Assembly: GCA_026705025.1 (NCBI GenBank)
Contig: JAPPBN010000003.1
Location: 1 to 64,000 of the forward strand
From: Bin125 sp026705025
Lineage (GTDB): Bacteria; Chloroflexota; Dehalococcoidia; Bin125
Direction: 5' to 3'
DNA: 64,000 nt
How positions within the stretch are numbered: position 1 is the stretch's first letter; every line of letters starts with the position of its first letter. Positions 33,967-42,626 of this stretch are shown here, piece after piece. The notes beneath the pieces are model-generated. The model ran no database searches. It was not told the DNA's origin and saw only the letters and a list, made by a program, of their open reading frames with translations. Position numbers and translations under genes: made by a program.

Positions 33967-35163
33967 CTAGTCGAACGCACCCGAGACCAGGTGCTCGACG
34001 TACTCCTCCTCCGACATACCGACGATGTCCTTGTAGACGTACTCGTTGTCCTCGCCCAGCAGCGGGGCGGCCTTGGTCAGTTCGGCCGGAGTTTCGGAGA
34101 GGCGGAACGAGGGGCCGTCGTAGGCCCGGTGGCCCATGGTCGGGTGATCGAGCATCCAGAAGTGCCCTCGGTGAGCAAGCTGTGGATCATTGCGCAGATC
34201 CTCGGGCGTCTGCACGACGCCTGCGGGGACTCCGGCGCTCTGCAATCGCTGCATCAACACCTCGGCTTGCTGAGTCCGTGTCCAGGAGGCGAGTTCCGAA
34301 TCGAGTGCGTCTGCCTGCAACGAGGTCCATGACGGCTGCCCCGCCACATCCGCCAGCGCTGCCAGTTCAGCTTCACTGGTGACGGTGATCGCGATCCAGC
34401 GGTCGTCGTCATCTCCCCGCGCCGCGCACTGGTAGGTGCCATAGGGGCGATAGTCGGGATGGCCCGCGCCGAGGGGCTGTTGCTCCCGGCCGTTGACGGT
34501 GTAATCGAGGACCATGGTCTCGGTGGCGTGGATCGCGGCCTCCATCTGGCCGAAGTCGATGTTCTGTCCTTCGCCGGTGCGCCGGCGATGATCGAGCGCG
34601 GCCAGCAGCGCCGAAGCGGCGAAATGCGGCACAAGGAAGTCGGTGTAGGCGACACCGGTGCCGATTGGCTCCTCACCCGGGTAGGCGGTCAGGTGAGAGA
34701 TCCCGGCCGCCGCCTGGAGCACATGCCCATAGCCCTGCCACATCGACCAGGGGCCGGTCAGGCCGTACATCGGCATCGAGATCATGATCAGGTCGGGGCG
34801 GACCTCACAGAGGTCCTCGTAGGTCATGCCCCAGGCGCGCATCGCCTTGGGCGTGAACGATTCGGTCACGATGTCGCAGTGCTCGACGATCCGCTTGGCG
34901 ATTGCGACGCCGTCGGGATGCTGCAGGTTGAGCGACACGCACTGCTTGGAGGAGTTGAAGTCGGCGTAGTAGCCGCTGTTGTCAAGGCCCGGTTCATCAT
35001 TGGCAAAGGGAGGAGCGCGCCGCAGCGGCTCGGGCCGGACGGAGGATTCGATCCTGATCACCTCTGCGCCATGGTCGGCGAGGTACTTGGAGACCAGCGG
35101 GCCAACGCCCACCCAGGCGAAATCAGCGACGCGTATGCCCTCGAAGACCGTGCTGATCACCAT
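33967..35163 (-). CDS. Class III (CaiB/BaiF) CoA-transferase
   Basis: A 398-residue class III CoA-transferase, moving CoA between carboxylic acids. The start V-F-E-G-I-R-V-A-D-F-A-W-V-G-V-G-P and A-D-H-G-A-E-V-I-R-I-E are family signatures. The catalytic Asp is present in Y-T-D-F-L-V-P, upstream of R-R-T-G-E-G-Q. It lies 9 bases after a second CoA-transferase gene on the same strand, so the two may form a heteromeric enzyme. Fatty or aromatic acid activation is likely; the acid is unknown. Confidence 0.92.
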   Translation of the reverse strand: MVISTVFEGIRVADFAWVGVGPLVSKYLADHGAEVIRIESSVRPEPLRRAPPFANDEPGLDNSGYYADFNSSKQCVSLNLQHPDGVAIAKRIVEHCDIVTESFTPKAMRAWGMTYEDLCEVRPDLIMISMPMYGLTGPWSMWQGYGHVLQAAAGISHLTAYPGEEPIGTGVAYTDFLVPHFAASALLAALDHRRRTGEGQNIDFGQMEAAIHATETMVLDYTVNGREQQPLGAGHPDYRPYGTYQCAARGDDDDRWIAITVTSEAELAALADVAGQPSWTSLQADALDSELASWTRTQQAEVLMQRLQSAGVPAGVVQTPEDLRNDPQLAHRGHFWMLDHPTMGHRAYDGPSFRLSETPAELTKAAPLLGEDNEYVYKDIVGMSEEEYVEHLVSGAFD

Positions 35164-35172
35164 GTGCCGCTC

Positions 35173-36435
35173 CTAGATCGCGCCCTCGTCGGATAGCTGC
35201 ATAATCTCGTCGTCCGAGAAACCGAGCAGATTGCCGTAGACGTAGAAGTTGTGCTCACCAATCCGCGGGGCTCGATGGCGGATTGAGATAGGAGTTTTGC
35301 TCAACCTGGCCCAGGGACCCGGATACGTGACATGGGCTTCTTCGTGCTCGACCTCTGTCCAGTAGTCGCGGGCAGCAAGGTGTTCGTTCTCGAGCAGATC
35401 GCTGGGCGTATGCACAATGCCCCAGCCATTGCGGATCTGTTGCGCCTCGGAAACCAGTTGCGCGCGGGTGAACCGCTTGCAGAACGCCACCAGCACATCA
35501 TTGAGATGGTCGCCGTCTTCCCCGGTGGGAGGAATCAGGATGCCCTGCGTCGCGTCGAGCTTGGCCAGCCATTCGTCCGAAGTCAGATCGCCGGCCAAGC
35601 CGTGATGGTCGAGCCATTCGATCGTCTGCCGCGCCGTCAAACCAAAAAGTCCGCCATAGGAGAGCGCGGCAACATAGCCGTCGGCCGCCTCGTAGACGTA
35701 TTGACCCGACTTGTATCCGCCAATCTCGCGCCCGTTACCCGGACGGCCGTTGTTGATCCCGCGAATATCCCAGGTCGGCGATGCGTTGTCATGAGTGAAG
35801 GTGACTGCTTCCTGCATCGACTGATCGACGTGCTGGCCGCGCCCGGTCTTCGTGCGCTGGTAATGCGCGATCAGCGTGCCAACCACCGCCTGCGCGGAGG
35901 CCTGGGTGAAGCCCTGCGAGGCGGTCGGCCGGATCGGCGGACGCCCGGGCGCGCCGCACAGGGATGACAGGCCGCCCATCGCCGTGCCGACCAGGTCGGT
36001 CGCCTTCCAGTTGGCATACGGTCCCTCGCGACCGAACGGCGTGATTGACGTGTGCACCAGTCGCGGATGCGATGAGCGCACCGCTTCGACACCCAGACCC
36101 AGCGCCGCAGCAGCATCGGGTGGACAGGTCTCAATCAGGAAGTCGGCGCTGTCCAGCAACCGGGTGAAGAGTTCCTGGCCGGAGTTGGTGGTCAGGTCCA
36201 GCGTCGCGCCCAGCTTATTGGCGTTGAATGTCCACCAGTGCAGCGAATACTCCGGATCGACCACGTCGCCACGGAACGGTCCGATGAATCGCGACTCGTC
36301 GCCGCCGGGCTGTTCAACTTTGATCACTTCCGCGCCGAGATCACCGAGCATCCGACCGGCGAGCTGGCCCAGCTCGTTGGTCAAGTCGATGACACGAAAG
36401 GGAGCGAGAGGTCCGGCAGCGGTATCGGTCGTCAT
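35173..36435 (-). CDS. Class III CoA-transferase family subunit lacking the catalytic Asp
   Basis: About 420 residues, same family as its downstream neighbour: F-R-V-I-D-L-T-N-E near the start, L-G-A-E-V-I-K-V-E-Q-P-G-G, and T-K-T-G-R-G-Q-H-V-D. Counting back 21 residues from T-G, where the other two CoA-transferases here have Asp, this protein has Phe in S-Q-G-F-T-Q-A-S. The enzyme may be inactive alone and act as partner subunit, as in heteromeric types such as BbsEF. ATG 36435 is chosen over an upstream in-frame non-ATG start. Confidence 0.88.
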   Translation of the reverse strand: MTTDTAAGPLAPFRVIDLTNELGQLAGRMLGDLGAEVIKVEQPGGDESRFIGPFRGDVVDPEYSLHWWTFNANKLGATLDLTTNSGQELFTRLLDSADFLIETCPPDAAAALGLGVEAVRSSHPRLVHTSITPFGREGPYANWKATDLVGTAMGGLSSLCGAPGRPPIRPTASQGFTQASAQAVVGTLIAHYQRTKTGRGQHVDQSMQEAVTFTHDNASPTWDIRGINNGRPGNGREIGGYKSGQYVYEAADGYVAALSYGGLFGLTARQTIEWLDHHGLAGDLTSDEWLAKLDATQGILIPPTGEDGDHLNDVLVAFCKRFTRAQLVSEAQQIRNGWGIVHTPSDLLENEHLAARDYWTEVEHEEAHVTYPGPWARLSKTPISIRHRAPRIGEHNFYVYGNLLGFSDDEIMQLSDEGAI

Positions 36436-36488
36436 GGGCTGAATGATACCGGGAGACCGCAAGGCCAAGAGGCCCAGCCAATGGACTC

Positions 36489-36507
36489 CCTCTCCCTCGG
36501 GGAGAGG
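36489..36507. repeat. Short palindromic repeat (CCTCTCCC type)
   Basis: CCTCTCCC (36489-36496) and GGGAGAGG (36500-36507) form an 8-bp stem with a 3-base loop just after the hflX stop. Similar purine/pyrimidine palindromes occur at 39064-39083 and 62514-62534. No T-run follows on the minus strand, so it is a weak terminator candidate at best. Confidence 0.55.
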
Positions 36508-36524
36508 AGATCGGAAGGGAAGGC

Positions 36525-37730
36525 CTAGCTCGCGGCCGCCGCGTGATCCGGGCGGCGATGGATGATGTGGACTCCCTGGAGGCTCGGGATCAGATCTGCG
36601 ATTGCACCGCGGAGCTCGTCCAGGTTGACCTGCTCCTGCGCCGAGACCGCGATCGGCCGGGTACCGACCTCTTCGGCAATTGCCTCCATTACCTCGTCCA
36701 ACGGCTGCTCGATCGCGTCGATCTTGTTGACCACCGTGAGCGTGGGGCGCTGATCGACGCCGAGCTCACGCAGCGTCCGCTCGACGCTGGCGACCTGTTC
36801 GAGGACATCGGGAGAGGTGCCGTCAACGACGTGCAGCAGCAGATCGGCCTCCTCCAGCTCCTCGAGCGTCGCGCGGAAGGCCGCGACGAGCTGCGTCGGC
36901 AGCTTCTGGATGAACCCCACCGTGTCGGACAGCAGCACGGAGTGCTCGTCGGACAGCCGACAGCGGCGCGTCGTCGGATCGAGCGTCTCGAAGAGCCGAT
37001 CTCGCGCGCGAACCCTAGCGTCGGTCAGTGTGTTCATCAGCGTCGACTTGCCGGCGTTGGTGTAGCCGACCAGCGCCACGAGTGGAATCCCGGCCCGGTC
37101 GCGCTTGTTGCGATGTTGCTGCCGATGAGTGCGAACCCGCTCGAGGTCCTTCTTCAGCCGTTTGATCTGATTACGGATCAGCCGGCGGTCGGTCTCGAGC
37201 TGGGTCTCACCGGGTCCGCGGGAGCCAATCGCGCCTTCCATTCGCTCCAGGTGCTCCCATTGCCCGGTCAGACGCGGGAGCAGGTACTCGTGCTGGGCCA
37301 GGGCGACCTGCACGACGCCCTCGCGGGTGTGGGCCCGCTGACTGAAGATGTCCAGGATCAGCGCCGTTCGATCAATGATCTTGATTTGCAGCCGCTTCTC
37401 AAGGTTCCGCTGCTGAGCGGGCGTGAGTTCGTCGTCGAAGATGGCAAGCGACGCCTTGAGCTCATCGCGCAGCTCAGCGATCTGCTCCAACTTGCCCTTG
37501 CCCACGTATGAGCGGGGATCGGGATGGCGAAGCCGCTGCTTGACCCTCGCCAACGGCATCGCGCCGGCGGTGAAGGCGAGTTGCGAGAGTTCTTCCAGAG
37601 ATGAATCGATGTCCCAGTGCCCGGCGTGACGGTAGTCGACGCCCACGAGGATCGCCCGCTCAAAGGGTGGATGTGTCGGATGGTGCTTGCGGCGACCACT
37701 CTTGGGTCGCCGATTGCGTTGACGTGGAAT
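36525..37730 (-). CDS. hflX: GTPase HflX, probably starting at ATT
   Basis: A ribosome-associated GTPase thought to split or rescue stalled ribosomes. The N-terminal HflX domain contains A-G-H-W-D-I-D and the glycine-rich linker G-S-R-G-P-G-E-T-Q-L-E. The G domain has G-Y-T-N-A-G-K-S-T-L (G1), D-T-V-G-F (G3) and N-K-I-D (G4). The conserved start E-R-A-I-L-V-G-V-D extends upstream of the first possible GTG (37646). In frame, an ATT at 37728-37730 follows GGAG by 6 bases and adds 28 residues, total 401. No ATG/GTG/TTG exists between it and the upstream stop near 37817. Confidence 0.93.
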   Translation of the reverse strand: MPRQRNRRPKSGRRKHHPTHPPFERAILVGVDYRHAGHWDIDSSLEELSQLAFTAGAMPLARVKQRLRHPDPRSYVGKGKLEQIAELRDELKASLAIFDDELTPAQQRNLEKRLQIKIIDRTALILDIFSQRAHTREGVVQVALAQHEYLLPRLTGQWEHLERMEGAIGSRGPGETQLETDRRLIRNQIKRLKKDLERVRTHRQQHRNKRDRAGIPLVALVGYTNAGKSTLMNTLTDARVRARDRLFETLDPTTRRCRLSDEHSVLLSDTVGFIQKLPTQLVAAFRATLEELEEADLLLHVVDGTSPDVLEQVASVERTLRELGVDQRPTLTVVNKIDAIEQPLDEVMEAIAEEVGTRPIAVSAQEQVNLDELRGAIADLIPSLQGVHIIHRRPDHAAAAS

Positions 37731-37854
37731 CGTAGTCTCCGTCGCTACGTCAGACGGCTGACGCCATCGGACGAGGTGCAGTCTAGTCAGAGCAACAGAC
37801 GGAGCTAGTTGAACATGTCAGCGCGGACCCCTTCTTGAGGTGATTGACTCCAGC

Positions 37855-39018
37855 TTACTGCGAAGTGAACGCCGCGATCCGTTCGACGCCTTCGTCGACC
37901 TCGTTGTCGGGCAGCGTCAGACTCAGGCGGATGTAGCCTTCTCCGGCCGGCCCATAGCCGTTTCCGGGAGTCACGACGACACCTTGTTCCTCGATCAGGC
38001 GGGCGGCAAAGTCGGCGGATGTGTCCCCCTCTGGGATCCTGGCCCAGATGTAGAGCGACGCCTTCGGATTCGTCACCTCAAGACCGATTGAGCGGAGCGC
38101 ATTGACGACCTTGTCGCGACGCTTCTGGATGATCGAGTTGTTCGCCTCGATCACCGACTGATCTCCGTCGAGTGCGGCGATCGCCATCTGCTGGATCGCC
38201 TGGGGGATGCCCGAGTCGATGTTGGACTTGACCCGCAGCAGCGGGTCGACCAGCTCGGCGTTGCCGCAGGCCCAGCCGAGGCGCCAGCCGGTCATGTTGA
38301 ACGTCTTCGAGAGGGAGAAGTACTCCATCCCGGCGGCTTTGCCCGACGGCGCCTGCAAGTACGCCGGCGCCTCATACCCGTCGAAGGTGACGTCGCAGTA
38401 GGCATTGTCGTGCAGCACGGCGATCTCACTGTCCAGACCGAACCGTGCGGCGCGCTCGAAGAAGTCGATGTCGGCCAGCGCTCCGGTGGGATTGTTCGGA
38501 TAGTTGATCCAGAGCACGCGCGCCTGCTCGCGCACGTCGGCAGGGATCGCGTCGAGATCGGGCAGGAACCCGTTCTCTTCGGTCAGCGGCATGGTGTGCG
38601 AAATGCCACCCGCAAACATGGTGCCAATTGCGTACACCGGATACGCCGGATCGGGGACGAGCGCCACGTCGCCGGGATCAATGAAGCAGAGCGCCGAGTT
38701 GGCGATCCCTTCCTTCGCCCCGATCAACGGGACGATCTCCGTGGCTGGATCGAGCGCGACCTCGAACCGTTGGGACATCCAGCGGGCAATGCACTCGCGC
38801 AACTCGGGCAGTCCTTCGGTCTCCGGATATCGGTGATTGGCCGGCACGTCGGTGTGCTCGTGCAGCGCTTCGAGAATGTGCGGATGCGTCGGCAGGTCGG
38901 GATCGCCGATGCCGAATGAGATCACCCGTACGCCCTTCTCGCGCTGTTCCGCAATCTTGCGCGAGATTTCGACAAAGAGATAAGGCGGAAGATTCCGGAC
39001 ACGTTCAGCGGTGCGCAT
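37855..39018 (-). CDS. dapL: LL-diaminopimelate aminotransferase (DapL-type class I/II aminotransferase)
   Basis: A PLP enzyme of about 387 residues that would convert tetrahydrodipicolinate to LL-diaminopimelate in one step for lysine and cell-wall synthesis. Features are P-P-Y-L-F-V-E-I near the start, S-F-G-I-G-D-P-D-L-P-T, N-Y-P-N-N-P-T-G, H-D-N-A-Y and the PLP lysine in S-L-S-K-T-F-N-M-T-G-W-R. dapF in the same gene string supports DapL over other aminotransferases. ATG 39018 is preferred; GAGAGAG lies upstream and the preceding residues match nothing. Confidence 0.88.
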   Translation of the reverse strand: MRTAERVRNLPPYLFVEISRKIAEQREKGVRVISFGIGDPDLPTHPHILEALHEHTDVPANHRYPETEGLPELRECIARWMSQRFEVALDPATEIVPLIGAKEGIANSALCFIDPGDVALVPDPAYPVYAIGTMFAGGISHTMPLTEENGFLPDLDAIPADVREQARVLWINYPNNPTGALADIDFFERAARFGLDSEIAVLHDNAYCDVTFDGYEAPAYLQAPSGKAAGMEYFSLSKTFNMTGWRLGWACGNAELVDPLLRVKSNIDSGIPQAIQQMAIAALDGDQSVIEANNSIIQKRRDKVVNALRSIGLEVTNPKASLYIWARIPEGDTSADFAARLIEEQGVVVTPGNGYGPAGEGYIRLSLTLPDNEVDEGVERIAAFTSQ

Positions 39019-39063
39019 GAAGACTCTCTCAGCTTGGGAGCAGACCCCCTCTGCCTGCGGCAT

Positions 39064-39083
39064 CTCCCCCTGCAAAGGGGGAG
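39064..39083. repeat. Short palindromic repeat (CTCCCCCT type)
   Basis: CTCCCCCT (39064-39071) and AGGGGGAG (39076-39083) pair perfectly over 8 bp with a GCAA loop, between the GNAT stop and dapL. The element resembles those at 36489 and 62514 in being a polypyrimidine/polypurine hairpin next to a gene end. Confidence 0.6.
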
Positions 39084-39093
39084 AGAGACGAGG

Positions 39094-40026
39094 TTAGAAG
39101 CGGCCCCAGATCTTGCCGACCTTGACGTAGGTCGTCACCCGATCGTCGTAGCGGCGCTGGACCTCGGCCGGATCGGCGGGCCGCTGATAGCTCAGCTCGT
39201 TGGTCACGTGACGGAAGTTGAGCTCTTGCAGCAGCGGTTCGCCTACGCTCTCACCAGACACGCGAAGCGTCATCGCCCGCCGATTCGCCTCGGCCCCGCG
39301 CTGCATCGCCGTTGCGAGCAGCGCACGCGAGACCTCAGTGAAGTCCTGTTCCGGGTGGACGATCAGCTCTTCAGCGGCGATCCCGCGCTTCTCGGTCGGA
39401 ATCGTGCGGATGTACCCGGCCGCCGCGCCGTCGCATTCGGCGATCCCGATCCACTCGGAGTCGCCGAAGAACTGAGTCGCCAGCGGCGGCGCATGCGCCC
39501 CGTCTCCGGCGGCTTCCTGTTCAATTCCGACCACAGCCTCCGCGTCGTCCTCGGATGCATCGCGGACGACAATCCCGGGCGCGAGTTCCGGCAACGTCTG
39601 ATCGCGCACGTCGCGGCAGCGCATCACCGACACCTCGGACGGCGAGGTGAAGCCCGCGCCGATCAGCATCGGTTCGACGTAGTGCCGATGGGGGAAGTCG
39701 GTGTAGTCGATCACCATCAACTCGGATTCCGAGTGCTCGGTGGCCAGTTCGCCCATCTCGTTGAGCAGGTTGGTCAGGTGCAGCCGGATGTGGTTGATCG
39801 TGTCGAACTCGTAGAAGATGCGCAGGTGCCGACCGTAGGGAATGCCGATCACGTAGCCGTCGTCGCACTGCGTCGACAGCATCCGTGGCAGACGGACCAG
39901 TTCGTCGAAGTCGATATCCGGCTGATTGCGATAGGCGAGATTCTTCGTCGCCAGCGTTTCATGCAGCTCGCGCACGAAACCGGGCGCGACATCCTGGGCG
40001 TGCCGCGTGTAGTCAGGTGTGACCAT
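39094..40026 (-). CDS. GNAT-fold N-acetyltransferase domain protein
   Basis: A 310-residue protein in two parts. The N-terminal ~150 residues look like a divergent GNAT-like domain (Y-V-I-G-I-P-Y-G-R ... H-Y-V-E-P-M-L-I-G-A-G-F). The C-terminal half has V-V-R-D-A-S-E-D-D-A-E-A, E-E-L-I-V-H-P and R-R-A-M-T-L-R-V-S, as in acetyl-CoA-binding GNAT enzymes. Tandem GNAT proteins usually have one active domain. The substrate is unknown. It is placed in a lysine/glycolysis gene string between dapF and dapL. Confidence 0.7.
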   Translation of the reverse strand: MVTPDYTRHAQDVAPGFVRELHETLATKNLAYRNQPDIDFDELVRLPRMLSTQCDDGYVIGIPYGRHLRIFYEFDTINHIRLHLTNLLNEMGELATEHSESELMVIDYTDFPHRHYVEPMLIGAGFTSPSEVSVMRCRDVRDQTLPELAPGIVVRDASEDDAEAVVGIEQEAAGDGAHAPPLATQFFGDSEWIGIAECDGAAAGYIRTIPTEKRGIAAEELIVHPEQDFTEVSRALLATAMQRGAEANRRAMTLRVSGESVGEPLLQELNFRHVTNELSYQRPADPAEVQRRYDDRVTTYVKVGKIWGRF

Positions 40027-40072
40027 CAGTCGTCCATTCGCTCGTGAGTCGGGGTAGAAACGATGTGCATGG

Positions 40073-40966
40073 CTAACGGACGCTCAACAGGTTCGCGTCC
40101 AGTTGTCCGTCAAACGAAAATGTTGCAGGGCCGGTCATGTAGACCGACGCCGACGGATCATCGAGTCCGTCCCAGGCGATCTCCAGATCGCCGCCGGGCA
40201 GAGAGACCGTCGTGGTCGGGTCGGCCAGGCCGCGCAGGCGAGCCGCGACGAGCACCGCGCAGGCGCCCGAGCCGCAGGCCATTGTGATCCCCACGCCGCG
40301 CTCCCAGACGCGCATCTTCAGCTGGTCCGGCGCGGGCACGTTGACGATCTCGAAGTTCGTCTTCTTCGGGAAGTCGGGATGGGTTTCGATCAGCGGACCG
40401 ATTTCGGTGAGCGGGAAATCGTCCACATCCTCATCGGTGAACCAGACCGCGTGGGGATTCCCCATCGACACGCAGGTCAGGTCGAACGAGCGTCCCGCGA
40501 CGACGACCTCATGATGCAGAATCGGCGCTGGTCCCTCGTGCACGACCGGGATCTCGTTGGCCTGCAGCCAGGCTTGTCCCATGTCGACTCGCACGCGATC
40601 GACGGTTGCCGAGGTCATCGTGGACAGATCGGCCTGCAAGACGCCGGCCCCGGTCTCGATCGCCAGCGCGCCGTCGGTCGGCGTCATTCCGACTCGCTCG
40701 ACCAGGTACTTGGTGAAGCAGCGGAAACCGTTGCCGCACATCTCGCCGTCGGATCCATCCGAGTTGACAATCACCATCCGCGCAGCCGCCACGTCCGTGT
40801 CCTGCGCGATCAGGATCCCGTCCGCGCCGACGCCGAAGTGTCGATCGCAGATACGGGGAGCGAGCGCCGGCCAATCGACGTCGTTCAGGTGCGCGTTCTC
40901 ACCCAGCGCGTCGATCAGCAGGAAATCGTTGCCAGCGCCCTGCACTTTGAGGAACGGAATGGACAT
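40073..40966 (-). CDS. dapF: Diaminopimelate epimerase
   Basis: Converts LL- to meso-diaminopimelate, needed for lysine and peptidoglycan. 297 residues with both catalytic cysteines: E-M-C-G-N-G (about residue 78) and A-C-G-S-G-A-C-A (about residue 238). The start F-L-K-V-Q-G-A-G-N-D-F and D-R-H-F-G-V-G-A-D-G are hallmark motifs. Together with dapL downstream it covers the last DapL-pathway steps. Confidence 0.96.
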   Translation of the reverse strand: MSIPFLKVQGAGNDFLLIDALGENAHLNDVDWPALAPRICDRHFGVGADGILIAQDTDVAAARMVIVNSDGSDGEMCGNGFRCFTKYLVERVGMTPTDGALAIETGAGVLQADLSTMTSATVDRVRVDMGQAWLQANEIPVVHEGPAPILHHEVVVAGRSFDLTCVSMGNPHAVWFTDEDVDDFPLTEIGPLIETHPDFPKKTNFEIVNVPAPDQLKMRVWERGVGITMACGSGACAVLVAARLRGLADPTTTVSLPGGDLEIAWDGLDDPSASVYMTGPATFSFDGQLDANLLSVR

Positions 40967-40993
40967 GCTGCTCTCCGGCGATTGATCTGCATC

Positions 40994-41914
40994 TTACTCA
41001 AGCATTGCCAGCGGAACATCAGCCGCCCAACAAATCGAGGGATCGTCGCGCCGAAACCAGGCTCGCTGGCGGCGGGCGAAGCGTCGAGTCGCCTGCGCCA
41101 CGCCTTCCAGCGCCTCGTTCAGCGAACACTCGCCGCGCAAATGTGCCAGCACTTCTCGATATCCGATGGCGTCGAAGCCGGGGGCGCTCTCCGGCAACCC
41201 TTCCGCGAGCAGCTGCCGAACCTCGTCAACCAATCCTGCTTCGAACATCGCCTCGGTGCGCAGAGCGATCCGCGCGTCAAGCTCATCCAGCGACAGGTCC
41301 GGCGCACATGCCCGGTAGTCGACCGGCTCGCGCGCCCGTTGCCAATCAGAAATCGGCTTGCCGGTGACCTGATAGACCTCCAGCGCCCTGATCAGCCGCC
41401 TGACATTCGTCGAGCCAATCTGCTCCGCTGCATGCGAATCAACGTCCCTCAGCCGTTCGAACAGCGACGCGGCAGTCTCCTCCGAGAGCGCGTCACGGAG
41501 TTTCGAATCCTCGGCCACGGGCGGTATCTGCCAGCCTTCCAGCAACGCGCGCATATGTTGACCGCTGCCGCCAACGGCGATTGGTCGTTTGCCCCTGGCG
41601 CGGATGTCTTCGATTGCCGCCCGGGCGGACTTGAGATACTCCCCCAACGAGTAGCGCTCGGTCGGCTTGACGACGTCGATGCACCAGTGCCGAATCTCCG
41701 ACCGCATCTCGGCGGTGGGCTTGGCCGTGCCGATGTCGAGCCAACGGTAGATCTGGCGCGAGTCGATTGAGACGATCTCACCGTTGAACCGGCGGCCGAT
41801 CTCCATCGCCCAGTCGGACTTCCCCGAGGCGGTGAGCCCGACGACCGCGATCAGCGGCTCTGCGTTCGGTTCAGGCGCTGTCGGCAATGGCCTGGGTGAT
41901 GGCGAGGAAGGCAT
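40994..41914 (-). CDS. miaA: tRNA dimethylallyltransferase
   Basis: Transfers a dimethylallyl group to A37 of tRNAs reading U-starting codons. About 306 residues. The P-loop is G-L-T-A-S-G-K-S, followed by I-V-S-I-D-S-R-Q-I-Y and D-I-G-T-A-K-P-T. The C-terminal half has A-I-G-Y-R-E-V and R-F-A-R-R-Q-R-A-W-F-R, both typical. The start is placed at ATG 41914, inside the end of tpiA; a longer form from 41980 would add only Pro/Ser-rich residues read from tpiA. dapF follows 27 bases later. Confidence 0.94.
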   Translation of the reverse strand: MPSSPSPRPLPTAPEPNAEPLIAVVGLTASGKSDWAMEIGRRFNGEIVSIDSRQIYRWLDIGTAKPTAEMRSEIRHWCIDVVKPTERYSLGEYLKSARAAIEDIRARGKRPIAVGGSGQHMRALLEGWQIPPVAEDSKLRDALSEETAASLFERLRDVDSHAAEQIGSTNVRRLIRALEVYQVTGKPISDWQRAREPVDYRACAPDLSLDELDARIALRTEAMFEAGLVDEVRQLLAEGLPESAPGFDAIGYREVLAHLRGECSLNEALEGVAQATRRFARRQRAWFRRDDPSICWAADVPLAMLE

Positions 41915-42626
41915 CGGCCTGCAGGGACGCGCCGCCGACGAGCGCCCCATCGACGTCTGGTTGGGCCATGAAATCGGCAATGTTGGACGGATTCACCGAC
42001 CCGCCGTAGAGGATGCGTACGCCGGCGGCGACCTCCGACCCGACCGTGTCCGCTACGACCGAGCGGATGTGCGCACAGGCGGATTGGGCTTCGTCCGGCG
42101 TTGCGGCCTGGCCCGTGCCGATCGCCCAGACCGGTTCGTAGGCGATCACGAGCCCTGCCGGCGCCGGGTCGTCTCCCAGGGCAATCGACACCTGCCGAGT
42201 CAATACGGTGCTCGTTCGCTTGTTCTCTCGCTCCGCTTCAGATTCCCCGACGCACAGAATCGGCGTCAAACCGTGTGCCTCGGCCGCGCGCAGCTTCAGT
42301 GCGAGCGCCTGGTCGTCCTCACAGAAGAACTGCCGCCGCTCGGAGTGTCCCAGGATGACCCAGTCGGCGACTTCGGCCAGTTGCACGGGCGAGACCTCGC
42401 CGGTGTACGCACCGGATGGCTGGGTGTGGATGTTCTGACCGGCGATGTGCACCTCGGTGCCGCACCAGAAGTCCCAGACCAATGGCAACTGGGTGAAGCT
42501 GGGCGAGAGCACCACGTCGACTCCGTCGATGTCGTCAATCCCGGCCAGTCCGCGGCACAGAGCGCGAGCCTCGGAGTTGGTGCCGTTCATCTTCCAGTTT
42601 CCGGCCGCGATCGGCGTTCTGGCCAT
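41871..42626 (-). CDS. tpiA: Triose-phosphate isomerase
   Basis: Interconverts dihydroxyacetone phosphate and glyceraldehyde 3-phosphate. 251 residues, the normal length. Catalytic motifs are A-A-G-N-W-K-M-N (Lys), L-G-H-S-E-R-R (His95) and A-Y-E-P-V-W-A-I-G-T-G (Glu165). G-V-R-I-L-Y-G-G-S-V is also present. Its ATG overlaps the pgk stop, so the two glycolytic genes are coupled. It also links to glycerol use through dihydroxyacetone phosphate. Confidence 0.97.
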   Translation of the reverse strand: MARTPIAAGNWKMNGTNSEARALCRGLAGIDDIDGVDVVLSPSFTQLPLVWDFWCGTEVHIAGQNIHTQPSGAYTGEVSPVQLAEVADWVILGHSERRQFFCEDDQALALKLRAAEAHGLTPILCVGESEAERENKRTSTVLTRQVSIALGDDPAPAGLVIAYEPVWAIGTGQAATPDEAQSACAHIRSVVADTVGSEVAAGVRILYGGSVNPSNIADFMAQPDVDGALVGGASLQADAFLAITQAIADSA

